Assembly (NCBI GenBank): GCA_017467515.1
Contig: JAFUSU010000022.1
Coordinates: forward strand, 1-64,000
DNA from: Alphaproteobacteria bacterium
Lineage (GTDB): Bacteria > Pseudomonadota > Alphaproteobacteria > RF32 > CAG-239
Direction: 5' to 3'
Length of the DNA: 64,000 bases
Part shown: piece by piece, positions 44,769 to 53,685 of the stretch
How positions within the stretch are numbered: the stretch's first letter is position 1
How the letters are laid out: each line of letters starts with the position of its first letter
The notes under the pieces: generated by a model
What the model was told of the DNA's origin: nothing
Databases searched by the model: none
Seen by the model: only the letters and a program-made list of their open reading frames with translations
Translations under genes and position numbers: made by a program

Positions 44769-44886
44769 TTCGGTTCCTCTTTAAATCTATTTTAAACACG
44801 AGTATATATAAGGCAATTTAGTGATTAAATTTTGACAAGTCAAGAGTTGAGATATTTATTCTTTCTTTTACTATAAATTAAGATAC

Positions 44887-44915
44887 TTGGCTTTATAAAA
44901 TAATTATGGTATACT
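44887..44915 (+). promoter_or_regulatory. Sigma70 promoter of the GT5 gene
   Basis: TTGGCT (44887-44892), a 17-base spacer and TATACT (44910-44915) lie 33 bases before the ATG at 44948. Both boxes are close to consensus. Confidence 0.6.
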
Positions 44916-44947
44916 GATAAAAAAGACAGATAAGACAGAGGACGCAA

Positions 44948-46993
44948 ATGGATACAACTTCGACCACAGCAGAGCTGCATGCCGTATATAAAATGATGCC
45001 TAAGGGCTTTAATAAAAAGAAGTTCTCCGTTTCTTATCCTGTTGTTAATAATAAAAATCTTTTAGATATTCAAAATTATTCCCGTAAACAATGCTTGGGA
45101 AAAGATGCTTGGTCGGTCATAGATAAAGTAAACGGCTGGATGATTTCAGCCGAAACGGCTACCTTTATGAAATGGGGTGGTTTGGGTGTGATTGCTACGG
45201 AGTTGCCTGAGGCTTTTAATGAGGCGTATTGCCCTCAAGGAGAATGTTTAACAGTCGTTACGCCAATGTATTTAGGCTGTACAGGAAAGAAAAAAACAGA
45301 ATTTAAAAACGGTATCTATTACGGGGCGGAGCACAAAGAAGTTTCTGTTAAGAAAGTAAAAGATATTATAGTTCCTTTTGTCGGAGATCATCTGGCTTTA
45401 GTCAAATATAAAGTCGGTGTATATGTCGGACATTTCGGAAATACGGATTATATCTTTTTGAAAAATGAGCGTTTTTTTTCTATCAATACACATAAAAATA
45501 ATCCTTCGGCGCAAGATGGCTGTTATGTTATGAATGAGTTTGGCATTAATGAGGTAGAGCGGTTTGCTTTTTTCTCAAAAGCCGTTTATGCACTTATTCG
45601 CGATATTTGTTTATTGAAAATTAAAGAGATTAAAGAGCCTAACATTTTAGTGGCAAACGATTGGCATAGCGGTGCTTTGGCTGGATTAATGAAGTATTTT
45701 CCAACGGCACAGGAAGAAGCCGGTTTAATCTCGACGGTTTTGGCAGAGCGTTTGAAACATATTCCGATTGTGCATATCGCACATCATCTGGGCTATCAGG
45801 GGTGGGATTATGAAAATACATCTAAAATTCTTAATTCTCTTTATGAAAATTTGACGTCATTGGTTTTTAAGAATGCTAAAGCCATTAAAAACAGTAATCC
45901 TCGTGCAACTAATGTTTTGATTGTGAGTGACTGCTATAATCAGGCATCGAGTAATTTTCATTTGGCAGATCGCGTCGTGACGGTTTCTAAGCATTATATG
46001 GAAGAAGTATCAAAAGAATTAGGCTTTGGTTTTGATTTTCGTGATATTTTGAAAATGAGAAAAGACCATCGTAATTTTTTCGGCATTGTTAACGGATATG
46101 ATAAAAGATTAATTTCTCCGAATGCTAAAAAAATTGATGCGGTTAATAAATATTTTGAGGGTTTCAGTTTTCAGGTTTTTGATGAGAACAGTATTGGGAA
46201 AAAACTTGAAAATAAAAAAGAATTTATTCGCCTTATTTCTAAATTAGCGAAAGATAAGGAATATAAAAATAAAGTTATTCCATTGGTTGATATTTATAAA
46301 TTTGAAGATATTGAAAAATCGGTTAAAGATGCTTCCAAAGCCCCTATTTTTTGCGCGACCTCGCGTATGGTTGAGCAAAAGGGCTATGATATTGCCGCAC
46401 AAGCTCTTGTCAAAATCTATTCTAAGTATGCCAATTCGAATATAGCTCAGGAACTGCCTATTTTTATTATGGGGGGGGCCGGAAGTGATGCTAATTTCAA
46501 AATTCTAACGGATCTAAAGGATAAACTTCAAGAAATTAATCCGGCGGCGGCCAAACGTTTGTTTGTTTTTAGAGGGTATCGTGATGAATTTGCTTATGCT
46601 ATCCAACTTGCTGCTGATTTTTATTTGATGCCTTGTCGTTTTGAGCCTTGCGGTTTGACACAGATGGAGGCTATGGCAAAAGGTGCTTTGCCTGTAGCAA
46701 TGTCCACCGGTGGGCTGGTCGATACCATAGAAGATGGGGTAGATGGCTTCAGAACAGAAGTTTTCTTTACGGATAAACGTCGCGTTTATGGGGCTAATAC
46801 CATTGCCAGTCGTCTTAAAAACAATATTAATGCATATGCCGAAACACTTGAAAAAGTATTGTTGACGTTTTATGCCAATCCGAGCCAAATAGAATATATG
46901 AAGCGTAATGCCTTACGCAAAGATTTCAGTTGGTCAGTTGCAAACGGATCACTGGAAAAGTATCATAATTTATTTCATTTCGGTCATCTTTAA
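44948..46993 (+). CDS. Starch/glycogen synthase-like glycosyltransferase (GT5)
   Basis: 681 aa. The N-terminal GT5 signature reads MKWGGLGVIATELP (the usual KxGGL). The C-terminal GT-B half has ATSRMVEQKGYDI and the donor-site segment CRFEPCGLTQMEAMAKGALPVA. These enzymes transfer glucose from ADP- or UDP-glucose to an alpha-glucan. It is about 200 residues longer than bacterial GlgA (around 480 aa); the extra length lies in the N-terminal domain and between the two lobes (about 360-460). No glgB, glgC, glgP or glgX is nearby, so the pathway is incomplete in this window. Confidence 0.85.
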   Translation: MDTTSTTAELHAVYKMMPKGFNKKKFSVSYPVVNNKNLLDIQNYSRKQCLGKDAWSVIDKVNGWMISAETATFMKWGGLGVIATELPEAFNEAYCPQGECLTVVTPMYLGCTGKKKTEFKNGIYYGAEHKEVSVKKVKDIIVPFVGDHLALVKYKVGVYVGHFGNTDYIFLKNERFFSINTHKNNPSAQDGCYVMNEFGINEVERFAFFSKAVYALIRDICLLKIKEIKEPNILVANDWHSGALAGLMKYFPTAQEEAGLISTVLAERLKHIPIVHIAHHLGYQGWDYENTSKILNSLYENLTSLVFKNAKAIKNSNPRATNVLIVSDCYNQASSNFHLADRVVTVSKHYMEEVSKELGFGFDFRDILKMRKDHRNFFGIVNGYDKRLISPNAKKIDAVNKYFEGFSFQVFDENSIGKKLENKKEFIRLISKLAKDKEYKNKVIPLVDIYKFEDIEKSVKDASKAPIFCATSRMVEQKGYDIAAQALVKIYSKYANSNIAQELPIFIMGGAGSDANFKILTDLKDKLQEINPAAAKRLFVFRGYRDEFAYAIQLAADFYLMPCRFEPCGLTQMEAMAKGALPVAMSTGGLVDTIEDGVDGFRTEVFFTDKRRVYGANTIASRLKNNINAYAETLEKVLLTFYANPSQIEYMKRNALRKDFSWSVANGSLEKYHNLFHFGHL

Positions 46994-47127
46994 TTTATTC
47001 AAAAACACTTATCTATCATATTGTTCTTATATTCTTTTTTTATCTAAAAGAAGGAAAATGTTGACTTTTGTCTAAAATCTGCTACTTTGACTGCCTAAAA
47101 AGTATTATTAACTATAAAATTATTATT

Positions 47128-47859
47128 ATGAAAAAAGTACTTCTGTTTATGCAACTTATGGTCTTGATCGCCATATTGTTGCAAATGTTGTCGAGAAAAA
47201 AGCAGCAGAAAAGTCGTTCCGCAAGATCTAAGCCGTCTTCGGGATCGGGAAAAATGCCTGAGATTATTCCGCATGCGGTTGTTCATTCTTCGAAAATGGT
47301 GCCCGCGCCGATTGTATCGCCTCCCAAACGGATGCCTGAGATTATTCCGGTTTCGGTTGTTTCTAAAAAGGTAAACCCGGAAAGACCGAAAAAGCCGAAA
47401 GGGTGCTTTACGCTGGATCAATTCCGGTACATTAAGGCCGGAATGTATTGGTTAGAGGGAAATTATTTTTCTTCAAAGCCTGTTTCCGGATTTAAGGTGT
47501 TAGCGCTTGTTTTAAGTGTTGGTGCCGGAAAAATACTGGCTTGGATGCTTGAGGAGGAAACGTTGGTTTTCAACATCAACCGAAGCTATGAGGAATATGA
47601 TCCTCAGATGTTGGCGGATACCCCAAGCTATTCTCTCATAAAAAGAGCTGCGAAAGCTGAGGATTTGGCTTCTGCCAAAAACCTCTTAACTGTTTTAAGA
47701 AAACAACAAGCTCAGATTAACGCATCTGAAATAGCAGGGTTGTATTGGGAATGGAAATATGATTTACCTTATTCCCGTTGCAATATCGAAACCGGTGAAA
47801 AGCTGCCGGTTATTGATGCAGCAAAGTTTCGTTGGATTCTTGAATTACAGAAAAAATAA
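47128..47859 (+). CDS. Hypothetical single-TM protein, 243 aa
   Basis: I start at the ATG at 47128 (MKKVLLFMQLMVLIAILL, one membrane helix), not the TTG 60 bases earlier. A linker rich in K, S and P follows with a short repeat, MPEIIPHAVV and MPEIIPVSVV. The C-terminal domain (about 120-243) has a GCFTLDQFRYIKAGMYWLEG start and an IAGLYWEWKYDLPYSRCN block; not a family I know. No Shine-Dalgarno is evident. It ends directly before a strong terminator. Confidence 0.6.
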   Translation: MKKVLLFMQLMVLIAILLQMLSRKKQQKSRSARSKPSSGSGKMPEIIPHAVVHSSKMVPAPIVSPPKRMPEIIPVSVVSKKVNPERPKKPKGCFTLDQFRYIKAGMYWLEGNYFSSKPVSGFKVLALVLSVGAGKILAWMLEEETLVFNINRSYEEYDPQMLADTPSYSLIKRAAKAEDLASAKNLLTVLRKQQAQINASEIAGLYWEWKYDLPYSRCNIETGEKLPVIDAAKFRWILELQKK

Positions 47860-47888
47860 AAAAACTCCTCAAAATGAGGAGTTTTTTT
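47860..47888 (+). terminator. Rho-independent terminator
   Basis: AAAAACTCCTC (47860-47870), loop AAAAT and GAGGAGTTTTT (47876-47886) with further T. It follows the 243-aa gene by one base. Confidence 0.9.
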
Positions 47889-47957
47889 TATGAAAAATTG
47901 TTTGATTTACCCTAATTTAATCATCTCTTCTTATCTTTAAAAAAAGGAGAATCGAAA

Positions 47958-48668
47958 ATGAGACATTCACAACGAGAAAATAATCAAATCAGAAATATAG
48001 AAATTATTCCCCATTTTAATCCGTATGCGGAGGGATCTTGTTTAATTAAGTGTGGTAACACCCATGTGGTTTGTACGGCAACGGTTGAAGATAAGGTTCC
48101 CTCGTGGCTGAAAGGGCAAGAGCAGGGGTGGATTACCGCTGAATATGCCATGTTGCCGCGTGCAACAAAAACTCGTGTTCCGAGAGAAAGCAAAAAACCG
48201 TCAGGGCGATCTCAGGAAATACAGCGTTTAATCGGGCGTTCTTTGCGAGCGGCTGTTGATTTGACTAAAATGAAAGATATCTCCATATTGGTCGATTGCG
48301 ATGTTTTACAGGCGGACGGGGGAACACGGACGGCGTCAATTACCGGTGGTTTTGTTGCTGTTTCCTTAGCTGTTAAAAAACTTATGAATGATGGTATTCT
48401 TCAGGAAAATCCTATTCGAGAATACGTTGCGGCTGTTTCTTGTGATATTTATAACGGCGAAGCTATAGCCGATGTTGATTATGAGGAAGATTCCAATGCT
48501 CAGGTCGATATGAATTTTATTATGACAGAAAGTGGTAAAATTGTTGAAATTCAAGGCACTGCTGAAGGTGAACCTTTTAGCGAAGAACAATTTAATCAAA
48601 TGCTTACCTTAGCCAAACAGGCAATAAAGCAGTTGACGGCTAAACAACATCAAATTTTGGGAGAATAA
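47958..48668 (+). CDS. rph: Ribonuclease PH
   Basis: 236 aa. It contains the family pattern throughout: AEYAMLPRATKTRVPRESKKPSGRSQEIQRL-type segment near 60-90, SLRAAVDLTKM, DCDVLQADGGTRTASITGG and DVDYEEDSNAQVDMNFIM. It trims tRNA 3' ends with phosphate. AAAGGAGAA precedes the ATG. It is the first gene of rph-rdgB-nucleotidyltransferase, with one base between rph and rdgB. Confidence 0.97.
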   Translation: MRHSQRENNQIRNIEIIPHFNPYAEGSCLIKCGNTHVVCTATVEDKVPSWLKGQEQGWITAEYAMLPRATKTRVPRESKKPSGRSQEIQRLIGRSLRAAVDLTKMKDISILVDCDVLQADGGTRTASITGGFVAVSLAVKKLMNDGILQENPIREYVAAVSCDIYNGEAIADVDYEEDSNAQVDMNFIMTESGKIVEIQGTAEGEPFSEEQFNQMLTLAKQAIKQLTAKQHQILGE

Positions 48669-48669
48669 A

Positions 48670-49272
48670 ATGACAATTAAAAAAATTATTTTAGCTTCTC
48701 ATAATAAAGGAAAAATTAAGGAAATATCAGAACTTTTACAACCATATCGGATAGAAGTTGTTTCTGCCGTTGAGTTAAATCTTCCCGATGTTGAAGAAAC
48801 CGGAACGACTTTTGAAGAAAATGCCCGTTTAAAAGCTGTAGAACTGGCAAAAATATCAGGTGAATTTTGTTTGGCTGATGACAGTGGTTTATGTGTTGAT
48901 GCTTTAGGCGGGCGTCCGGGGGTATATTCGGCTCGTTACGCTCCTGAGAGAGATTTTGATAAAGGAATAGACAAACTGTTAGCAGAACTGAAAGCAACAC
49001 ATTCAGAAAATAAAAATGCCCATTTCAGCTGTGTTATTGCTTTGGCGCACCCGCATACCTTGAATTGTCAAACTTTTGAAGGTCGGGTTGATGGGATTCT
49101 TGTTGATGAAAAACGAGGTGAAAACGGTTTCGGTTATGATCCGATTTTCGTTCCCAATGAGGGAAACCACAGAACATTTGCGGAAATGAGTAATGAAGAA
49201 AAAAGCAAAATTTCTCACCGAGGACGTGCCTTAGCACAATTTATCAGGAGTCTGCAGGAATGGAACAAATAA
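48670..49272 (+). CDS. rdgB: dITP/XTP pyrophosphatase (RdgB/HAM1)
   Basis: 200 aa. ASHNKGKIKEI at the start, TGTTFEENARLKA, LADDSGLCVDALGGRPGVYSARYA and GFGYDPIFVP are the standard HAM1 motifs. It cleans deaminated purine nucleotides from the nucleotide pool. It is one base after rph and overlaps the next gene by 13 bases. The rph-rdgB pair is common in alphaproteobacteria; the hemW gene that often follows is replaced here by a nucleotidyltransferase. Confidence 0.96.
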   Translation: MTIKKIILASHNKGKIKEISELLQPYRIEVVSAVELNLPDVEETGTTFEENARLKAVELAKISGEFCLADDSGLCVDALGGRPGVYSARYAPERDFDKGIDKLLAELKATHSENKNAHFSCVIALAHPHTLNCQTFEGRVDGILVDEKRGENGFGYDPIFVPNEGNHRTFAEMSNEEKSKISHRGRALAQFIRSLQEWNK

Positions 49273-49970
49273 CTCAAGCTTTTATTTTGGCTGCCGGTCG
49301 CGGTAAAAGAATGTTACATTTAACGGATGATAAGCCTAAACCTTTGGTCAGAGTAGCCGGTAAGGCTTTAATAGACTATAATATAGATCATATCAAAGAA
49401 ACCGGTATCCGAGAATGTGTTGTTAACTTGTGCTATAAGGGAGAAATGATTAAACAACATTTGCTGTCACGAAAAGATATGAAATTTATTTTTTCGGAAG
49501 AAGATGAGGCCTTAGAAACAGGTGGCGGTATTAAAAATGCTTTACCTAAAATGAAAAGATCACCCTTTTTGGTTATAAATAGTGATGCCTTGTGGGCTGA
49601 TGAAAGAGGTTCTTCTTTGTTATCGGAAATGATAAAGGCTTGGGACGGTGATAAATATGATATGATGTTAATGTTACAGCCGATTGAATTGGCATTCGGC
49701 GTGAAGGCCAATGGGGATTATCTTTTGGTTAATCATAAACCTGTTCGTCGCCGTGATGCTGAAACAAAAGCCCCCTATTTGTATGGAGGGGTATTGATTT
49801 GCCATCCGCGTGTTTTTGATCATGAGCCGGAAGGAAAATATTGGTTGATTGATATTTTTGATCGTTTGCAACAAGCGGATCGATTAGGATATTATATCCA
49901 TACTGATAAATGGTTTCACGTTGGTGATCCTGAGGCAACTCAGATTGCCGAATCTTATTTTTCTAAGTAA
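49260..49970 (+). CDS. Sugar-1-phosphate nucleotidyltransferase (MurU-like)
   Basis: 236 aa. Nucleotide-binding LAAGRGKRM at the N-terminus, then KPKPLVRVAGKALI and VINSDALW with the metal Asp. Size and sequence fit the MurU/HddC-like nucleotidyltransferases; MurU makes UDP-MurNAc in peptidoglycan recycling and precedes addB in several alphaproteobacteria. Its 3' end overlaps the convergent HD gene by 16 bases. Confidence 0.83.
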   Translation: MEQITQAFILAAGRGKRMLHLTDDKPKPLVRVAGKALIDYNIDHIKETGIRECVVNLCYKGEMIKQHLLSRKDMKFIFSEEDEALETGGGIKNALPKMKRSPFLVINSDALWADERGSSLLSEMIKAWDGDKYDMMLMLQPIELAFGVKANGDYLLVNHKPVRRRDAETKAPYLYGGVLICHPRVFDHEPEGKYWLIDIFDRLQQADRLGYYIHTDKWFHVGDPEATQIAESYFSK

Positions 49971-50692
49971 GCGGCTTTATGCAGCATTGTTTTTGAAAAT
50001 GTTTTTGGAAAAAAAAGAATAACGGAAGTGTTTTCAGGATTGTGTTTGTGTAAATTAAACAAATCAGCAACGATTTGTTCAACGTCTATGCCGTATTTTT
50101 CATCAAAATAGTCACGCAAAGCAAAAGCTTTATCTTCATAAGACAGATTTTCAATATGATAAAAAGACTTATTTTTATCAAGACGTTGACGAATGCTTAA
50201 AATTTCTTTGCCTCGAGAAAACAGATCAGCCAATTGGATTAAGCGATCATAATCGGAATAATTAATGTGTGAAAGATATTCTTTCGTCCACTCAAAATTC
50301 TCCTGATTAAAAGTCGGATAATCACTGTGTTTGATATTTTTATCTATAAAATTATGAGTTATACAAATAGGGGCTAATTCCGGATAGCCTATCTTATTGA
50401 GATAATTGAAGCCTTCAATCGGGTGGGGCACCTTCGTAACGGTTTCATCTTTGATGCGACCGATATCATGGAGCAAACCTAAGGTGTAGGCCGTTTCAGG
50501 ATCAATGCAACCACTTGTTTTTTCGGCGATGGCTTCCGCAATTTTGGCAACGTTAAAGATATGTACACCGTGCTCAAAAATAATGCGTATATTTGAGCCG
50601 TTATGAATACGTTCCTGCAAATAACCGTTTGCAAGTTTTATAGCTTGCAAACGAGAAATTTGATGAATATAGTTAGGTGTATATATTTTCAT
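49955..50692 (-). CDS. HD-domain phosphohydrolase, hypothetical
   Basis: 245 aa. HD-superfamily residues are visible: His41 in EHGVHIFNVAKIA, His75-Asp76 in LLHDIGRI, His in PHPIEGFNYL, His in CITHNF and a later Asp in QLADLFSRG. This fits a metal-dependent phosphohydrolase resembling the HDIG group; the substrate is unknown. It is alone on its strand between the nucleotidyltransferase and addB. Confidence 0.8.
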   Translation of the reverse strand: MKIYTPNYIHQISRLQAIKLANGYLQERIHNGSNIRIIFEHGVHIFNVAKIAEAIAEKTSGCIDPETAYTLGLLHDIGRIKDETVTKVPHPIEGFNYLNKIGYPELAPICITHNFIDKNIKHSDYPTFNQENFEWTKEYLSHINYSDYDRLIQLADLFSRGKEILSIRQRLDKNKSFYHIENLSYEDKAFALRDYFDEKYGIDVEQIVADLFNLHKHNPENTSVILFFPKTFSKTMLHKAAYLEK

Positions 50693-50808
50693 TTTAACAG
50701 TCTTCTTCGAATGATTTTTTATATCATCTTTTAATTTGAAAACAATGTTTTTTTTTAGGCTGTTTATGACTTGACTTAATTTGTCTTACGATTAAAATTG
50801 AAGCCGTT

Positions 50809-53685
50809 ATGACCGTAAAAATATGTAATATTCCCATCGGTTGTGCCTTTTTGGATTGCTTGGCCGCCCGATTTTTGAAGATGTATCAGGATAAGCCTTT
50901 GGACTTAGCCGATGTATTGTTTTTGCTGCCTAATCGCCGTGCCTGCCAATCATTGACAGAGGCTTTTGTCCGACAACAAGGGCTGAAACCGACTTTGTTG
51001 CCACAAATGCAACCTCTATCCGATGTTGAAGAAGATGAACTTTTAATCAAAGGATTTGATTGGAGTCCGGAATTAAAAACATTAACGCCGGCTATCTCCC
51101 CTGTTGAAAGGCAAATGCTTTTTACAAAATTATTAATGTCTAAACCTGCCGATTACGGTATCGAAAAAATGCCGGCAGGGCAGGCAACTGCTTTGGCAAA
51201 AGAATTATCTTCTTTAATGGATATGGTTTATCAGCAACAATTATCCTTTGATAATTTGCAGAATATCGTTCCGGAAGAATACGCGGTTCATTGGCAGGAA
51301 ACGCTTAAATTTCTGAGGATTTTAACGCAATATTGGCCGTCTATTTTGCAAGATGCCGGTAAAACAGATGCCGTGCAACGTCAGAATTTGTTGTTTCAAA
51401 TGCAAATTAATTTATGGTCTGCGCTCAAACCTCGTAAAAAGATTGTCATTGCCGGTACAACAGCTCCTTTCCCGCTGATGAAAGAGCTGGTGAAAGTTGT
51501 CAGTACATTAGAGAACGGTGAAGTTATTTTATACGGTTTAGATAAATATTTACCGGACAATGATTGGCAAAAACTTGATGAAATGCATCCGCAATATGAA
51601 TTAAAAGCATTATTGGATTATTTGCAAATTGATCGATTACAGGTTGAAGATATTGAGTATTCTCAAAATCAGGAAAGAGGACAATTTATTTCAGAAGTGA
51701 TGCGACCGGCTCAAACCTCGGATCAATGGCGTCATCTTTCAGAGCATTCTTTTTCAAAATCAGCATTACAGAATCTATATTTACTGAATTGTCCGGACGC
51801 AAGAACAGAAGCATTGTCCATTTCCTTATTGATGAGAGAAGTTTTAGAGACTCCGGAAAAAACAGCGGCTTTAGTGACAACAGACAGAACGTTGGCGCGA
51901 CGTGTTGCCAGCGAATTGTCACGATGGGGAATAGAAGTTGATGATTCCGCCGGTATTCCTTTAACATTAACGCCGGTCGGTATTTTTCTCAGACAAATTT
52001 TAGATGTGATTGCACAGAATTTTTCAGCGGTTTCTATACTGTCGTTAATGAAATATCCTTTGTATACGCATCATTGTAATGCTTTTGAAATGCGTAAAGT
52101 TGTGCGACAATATGAAAAGCAGTATCTCAGAACCAAAGAGAAAACATTAACTTCAGATGTTGAAAGTGCTTTGAGAAAGGCATTATCTCCGTTAGTTTCG
52201 TTATATGAGACTCCCTCTGTTAAACTGAGTGATTTATTAAAAAAACATATAGCTGTCGCCGAGGAGTTAGCCTCAACGGATCTTAAATCCGGTGATAAAA
52301 TCTTATGGAAGGGAGAAGACGGAGAGGCTGCTGCGCGTTTTATGGCTGATATGCTGGATAAAGCAGATGTTTTAGGAAATATAGCGCCGGAAGAATATGC
52401 AGATTGGTTATCTGTGCTGATGGGCGGGGTAACCGTTCGACGTCGCTATGGTGCTCATCCTCGTTTGAAAATTTTGGGACCGATAGAGGCTCGATTGATT
52501 AAATTTGACAGAGTGATTATCGGAGAGGTTAACGAAAACAGTTGGCCGCAAACAATAAAAGCAGATCCGTGGCTATCCCGGCCGATGAAAAAAGATTTCG
52601 GTCTGCCTTTGCCTGAAAAAAATATTGGTGTTCAAGCCGGTGATTTTAGTTCTTTGCTGGCTTATGATGAAGTATTTCTAACCAGAGCCAACCGTGTTCA
52701 GGGGACGCCGATGGTTAAATCTCGTTGGCTGATGCGTTTGGAAACAGTTTTGCAGGCTGTGCATATTAAGCCGGAGCAATTAGAAGCTTCTCAATATCTC
52801 AATTGGGCAATTTATTTAGATAAAGCTCAGATTTTACAACGAATTTTACCGCCGGCGCCCAAACCTCCCGTTTCGGCACGCCCGCGTGAATTACCGGCAA
52901 CGGCGATTGAAAATTTGATGCGTGATCCGTATATTATTTTTGCAAAGTATATTTTAAAATTAAAACCGTTAGATGATTTGGATCAAGATCAGACCTTTGC
53001 CGATTATGGAAATATTGTACACGCCGTTTTAGAAGAATTTAACAATAAGTATAATAAGGCTTATCCTGTTAATGCACGGGAAGAATTGATCCGTTTGGGT
53101 GATTATTATTTTAAGGAACACCATATCTCTGCCGAACAAAAAGCGTTTTGGTGGCCTAACTTCTTAAAAACGGTTGATTGGTTGGTTGAAAAAGAAACTT
53201 TTTATCGTCAAGATGTTCTGCAAATATACAATGAAGTAAAGGGACAGTACAACTTTAATGCGCCTGCCGGAAAATTTACGGTAACGGCGAAAGCCGATCG
53301 GATAGATGTTACCAAAGATCATAAACTCAATATTATTGATTATAAAACAGGACAAGCGCGTAAGCCGAAAGAAATAGAACAATCTTATGCTCCTCAATTG
53401 CCCATTGAAGCAATTATTGCAGAAAAGGGCGGATTTACGGATGTTCCTGCAGAAAAAGTCGAAAGTTTACGCTACTGGCAATTAGGACGAAAAGAAACCG
53501 GTATTTTTGCCAATGCGGATAAAGTTTTGCAAAATACTTACGAGCGGATTGTTGAGCTGATTTCTTTGTTTGATTTTGAAGAAACCCCCTATTTGAGTAA
53601 GCCAAATCCAAAATGTGCACCAAAATATTCAGACTATACGCAATTAAGCCGATTGGATGAAATTACCTTTGGAGAAGAAGAATGA
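50809..53685 (+). CDS. addB: Double-strand break repair protein AddB
   Basis: 958 aa. The N-terminal half has a helicase-like fold with VLFLLPNRRACQSL instead of a functional Walker A, as in alphaproteobacterial AddB. The C-terminus carries a PD-(D/E)xK nuclease (LNIIDYKTGQARKP preceded by TVTAKADRID). With AddA it resects DNA ends for RecA. The stop codon overlaps the addA start (ATGA). The usual AddB-addA-trxA order is intact. Confidence 0.94.
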   Translation: MTVKICNIPIGCAFLDCLAARFLKMYQDKPLDLADVLFLLPNRRACQSLTEAFVRQQGLKPTLLPQMQPLSDVEEDELLIKGFDWSPELKTLTPAISPVERQMLFTKLLMSKPADYGIEKMPAGQATALAKELSSLMDMVYQQQLSFDNLQNIVPEEYAVHWQETLKFLRILTQYWPSILQDAGKTDAVQRQNLLFQMQINLWSALKPRKKIVIAGTTAPFPLMKELVKVVSTLENGEVILYGLDKYLPDNDWQKLDEMHPQYELKALLDYLQIDRLQVEDIEYSQNQERGQFISEVMRPAQTSDQWRHLSEHSFSKSALQNLYLLNCPDARTEALSISLLMREVLETPEKTAALVTTDRTLARRVASELSRWGIEVDDSAGIPLTLTPVGIFLRQILDVIAQNFSAVSILSLMKYPLYTHHCNAFEMRKVVRQYEKQYLRTKEKTLTSDVESALRKALSPLVSLYETPSVKLSDLLKKHIAVAEELASTDLKSGDKILWKGEDGEAAARFMADMLDKADVLGNIAPEEYADWLSVLMGGVTVRRRYGAHPRLKILGPIEARLIKFDRVIIGEVNENSWPQTIKADPWLSRPMKKDFGLPLPEKNIGVQAGDFSSLLAYDEVFLTRANRVQGTPMVKSRWLMRLETVLQAVHIKPEQLEASQYLNWAIYLDKAQILQRILPPAPKPPVSARPRELPATAIENLMRDPYIIFAKYILKLKPLDDLDQDQTFADYGNIVHAVLEEFNNKYNKAYPVNAREELIRLGDYYFKEHHISAEQKAFWWPNFLKTVDWLVEKETFYRQDVLQIYNEVKGQYNFNAPAGKFTVTAKADRIDVTKDHKLNIIDYKTGQARKPKEIEQSYAPQLPIEAIIAEKGGFTDVPAEKVESLRYWQLGRKETGIFANADKVLQNTYERIVELISLFDFEETPYLSKPNPKCAPKYSDYTQLSRLDEITFGEEE

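Noticed and set aside
44769-44880. Sigma32 or CIRCE control site upstream of grpE
   Set aside because: A CTTGAC and a CCTTATAT occur, but their spacing (25 bases) does not fit sigma32, and no CIRCE inverted repeat is present.
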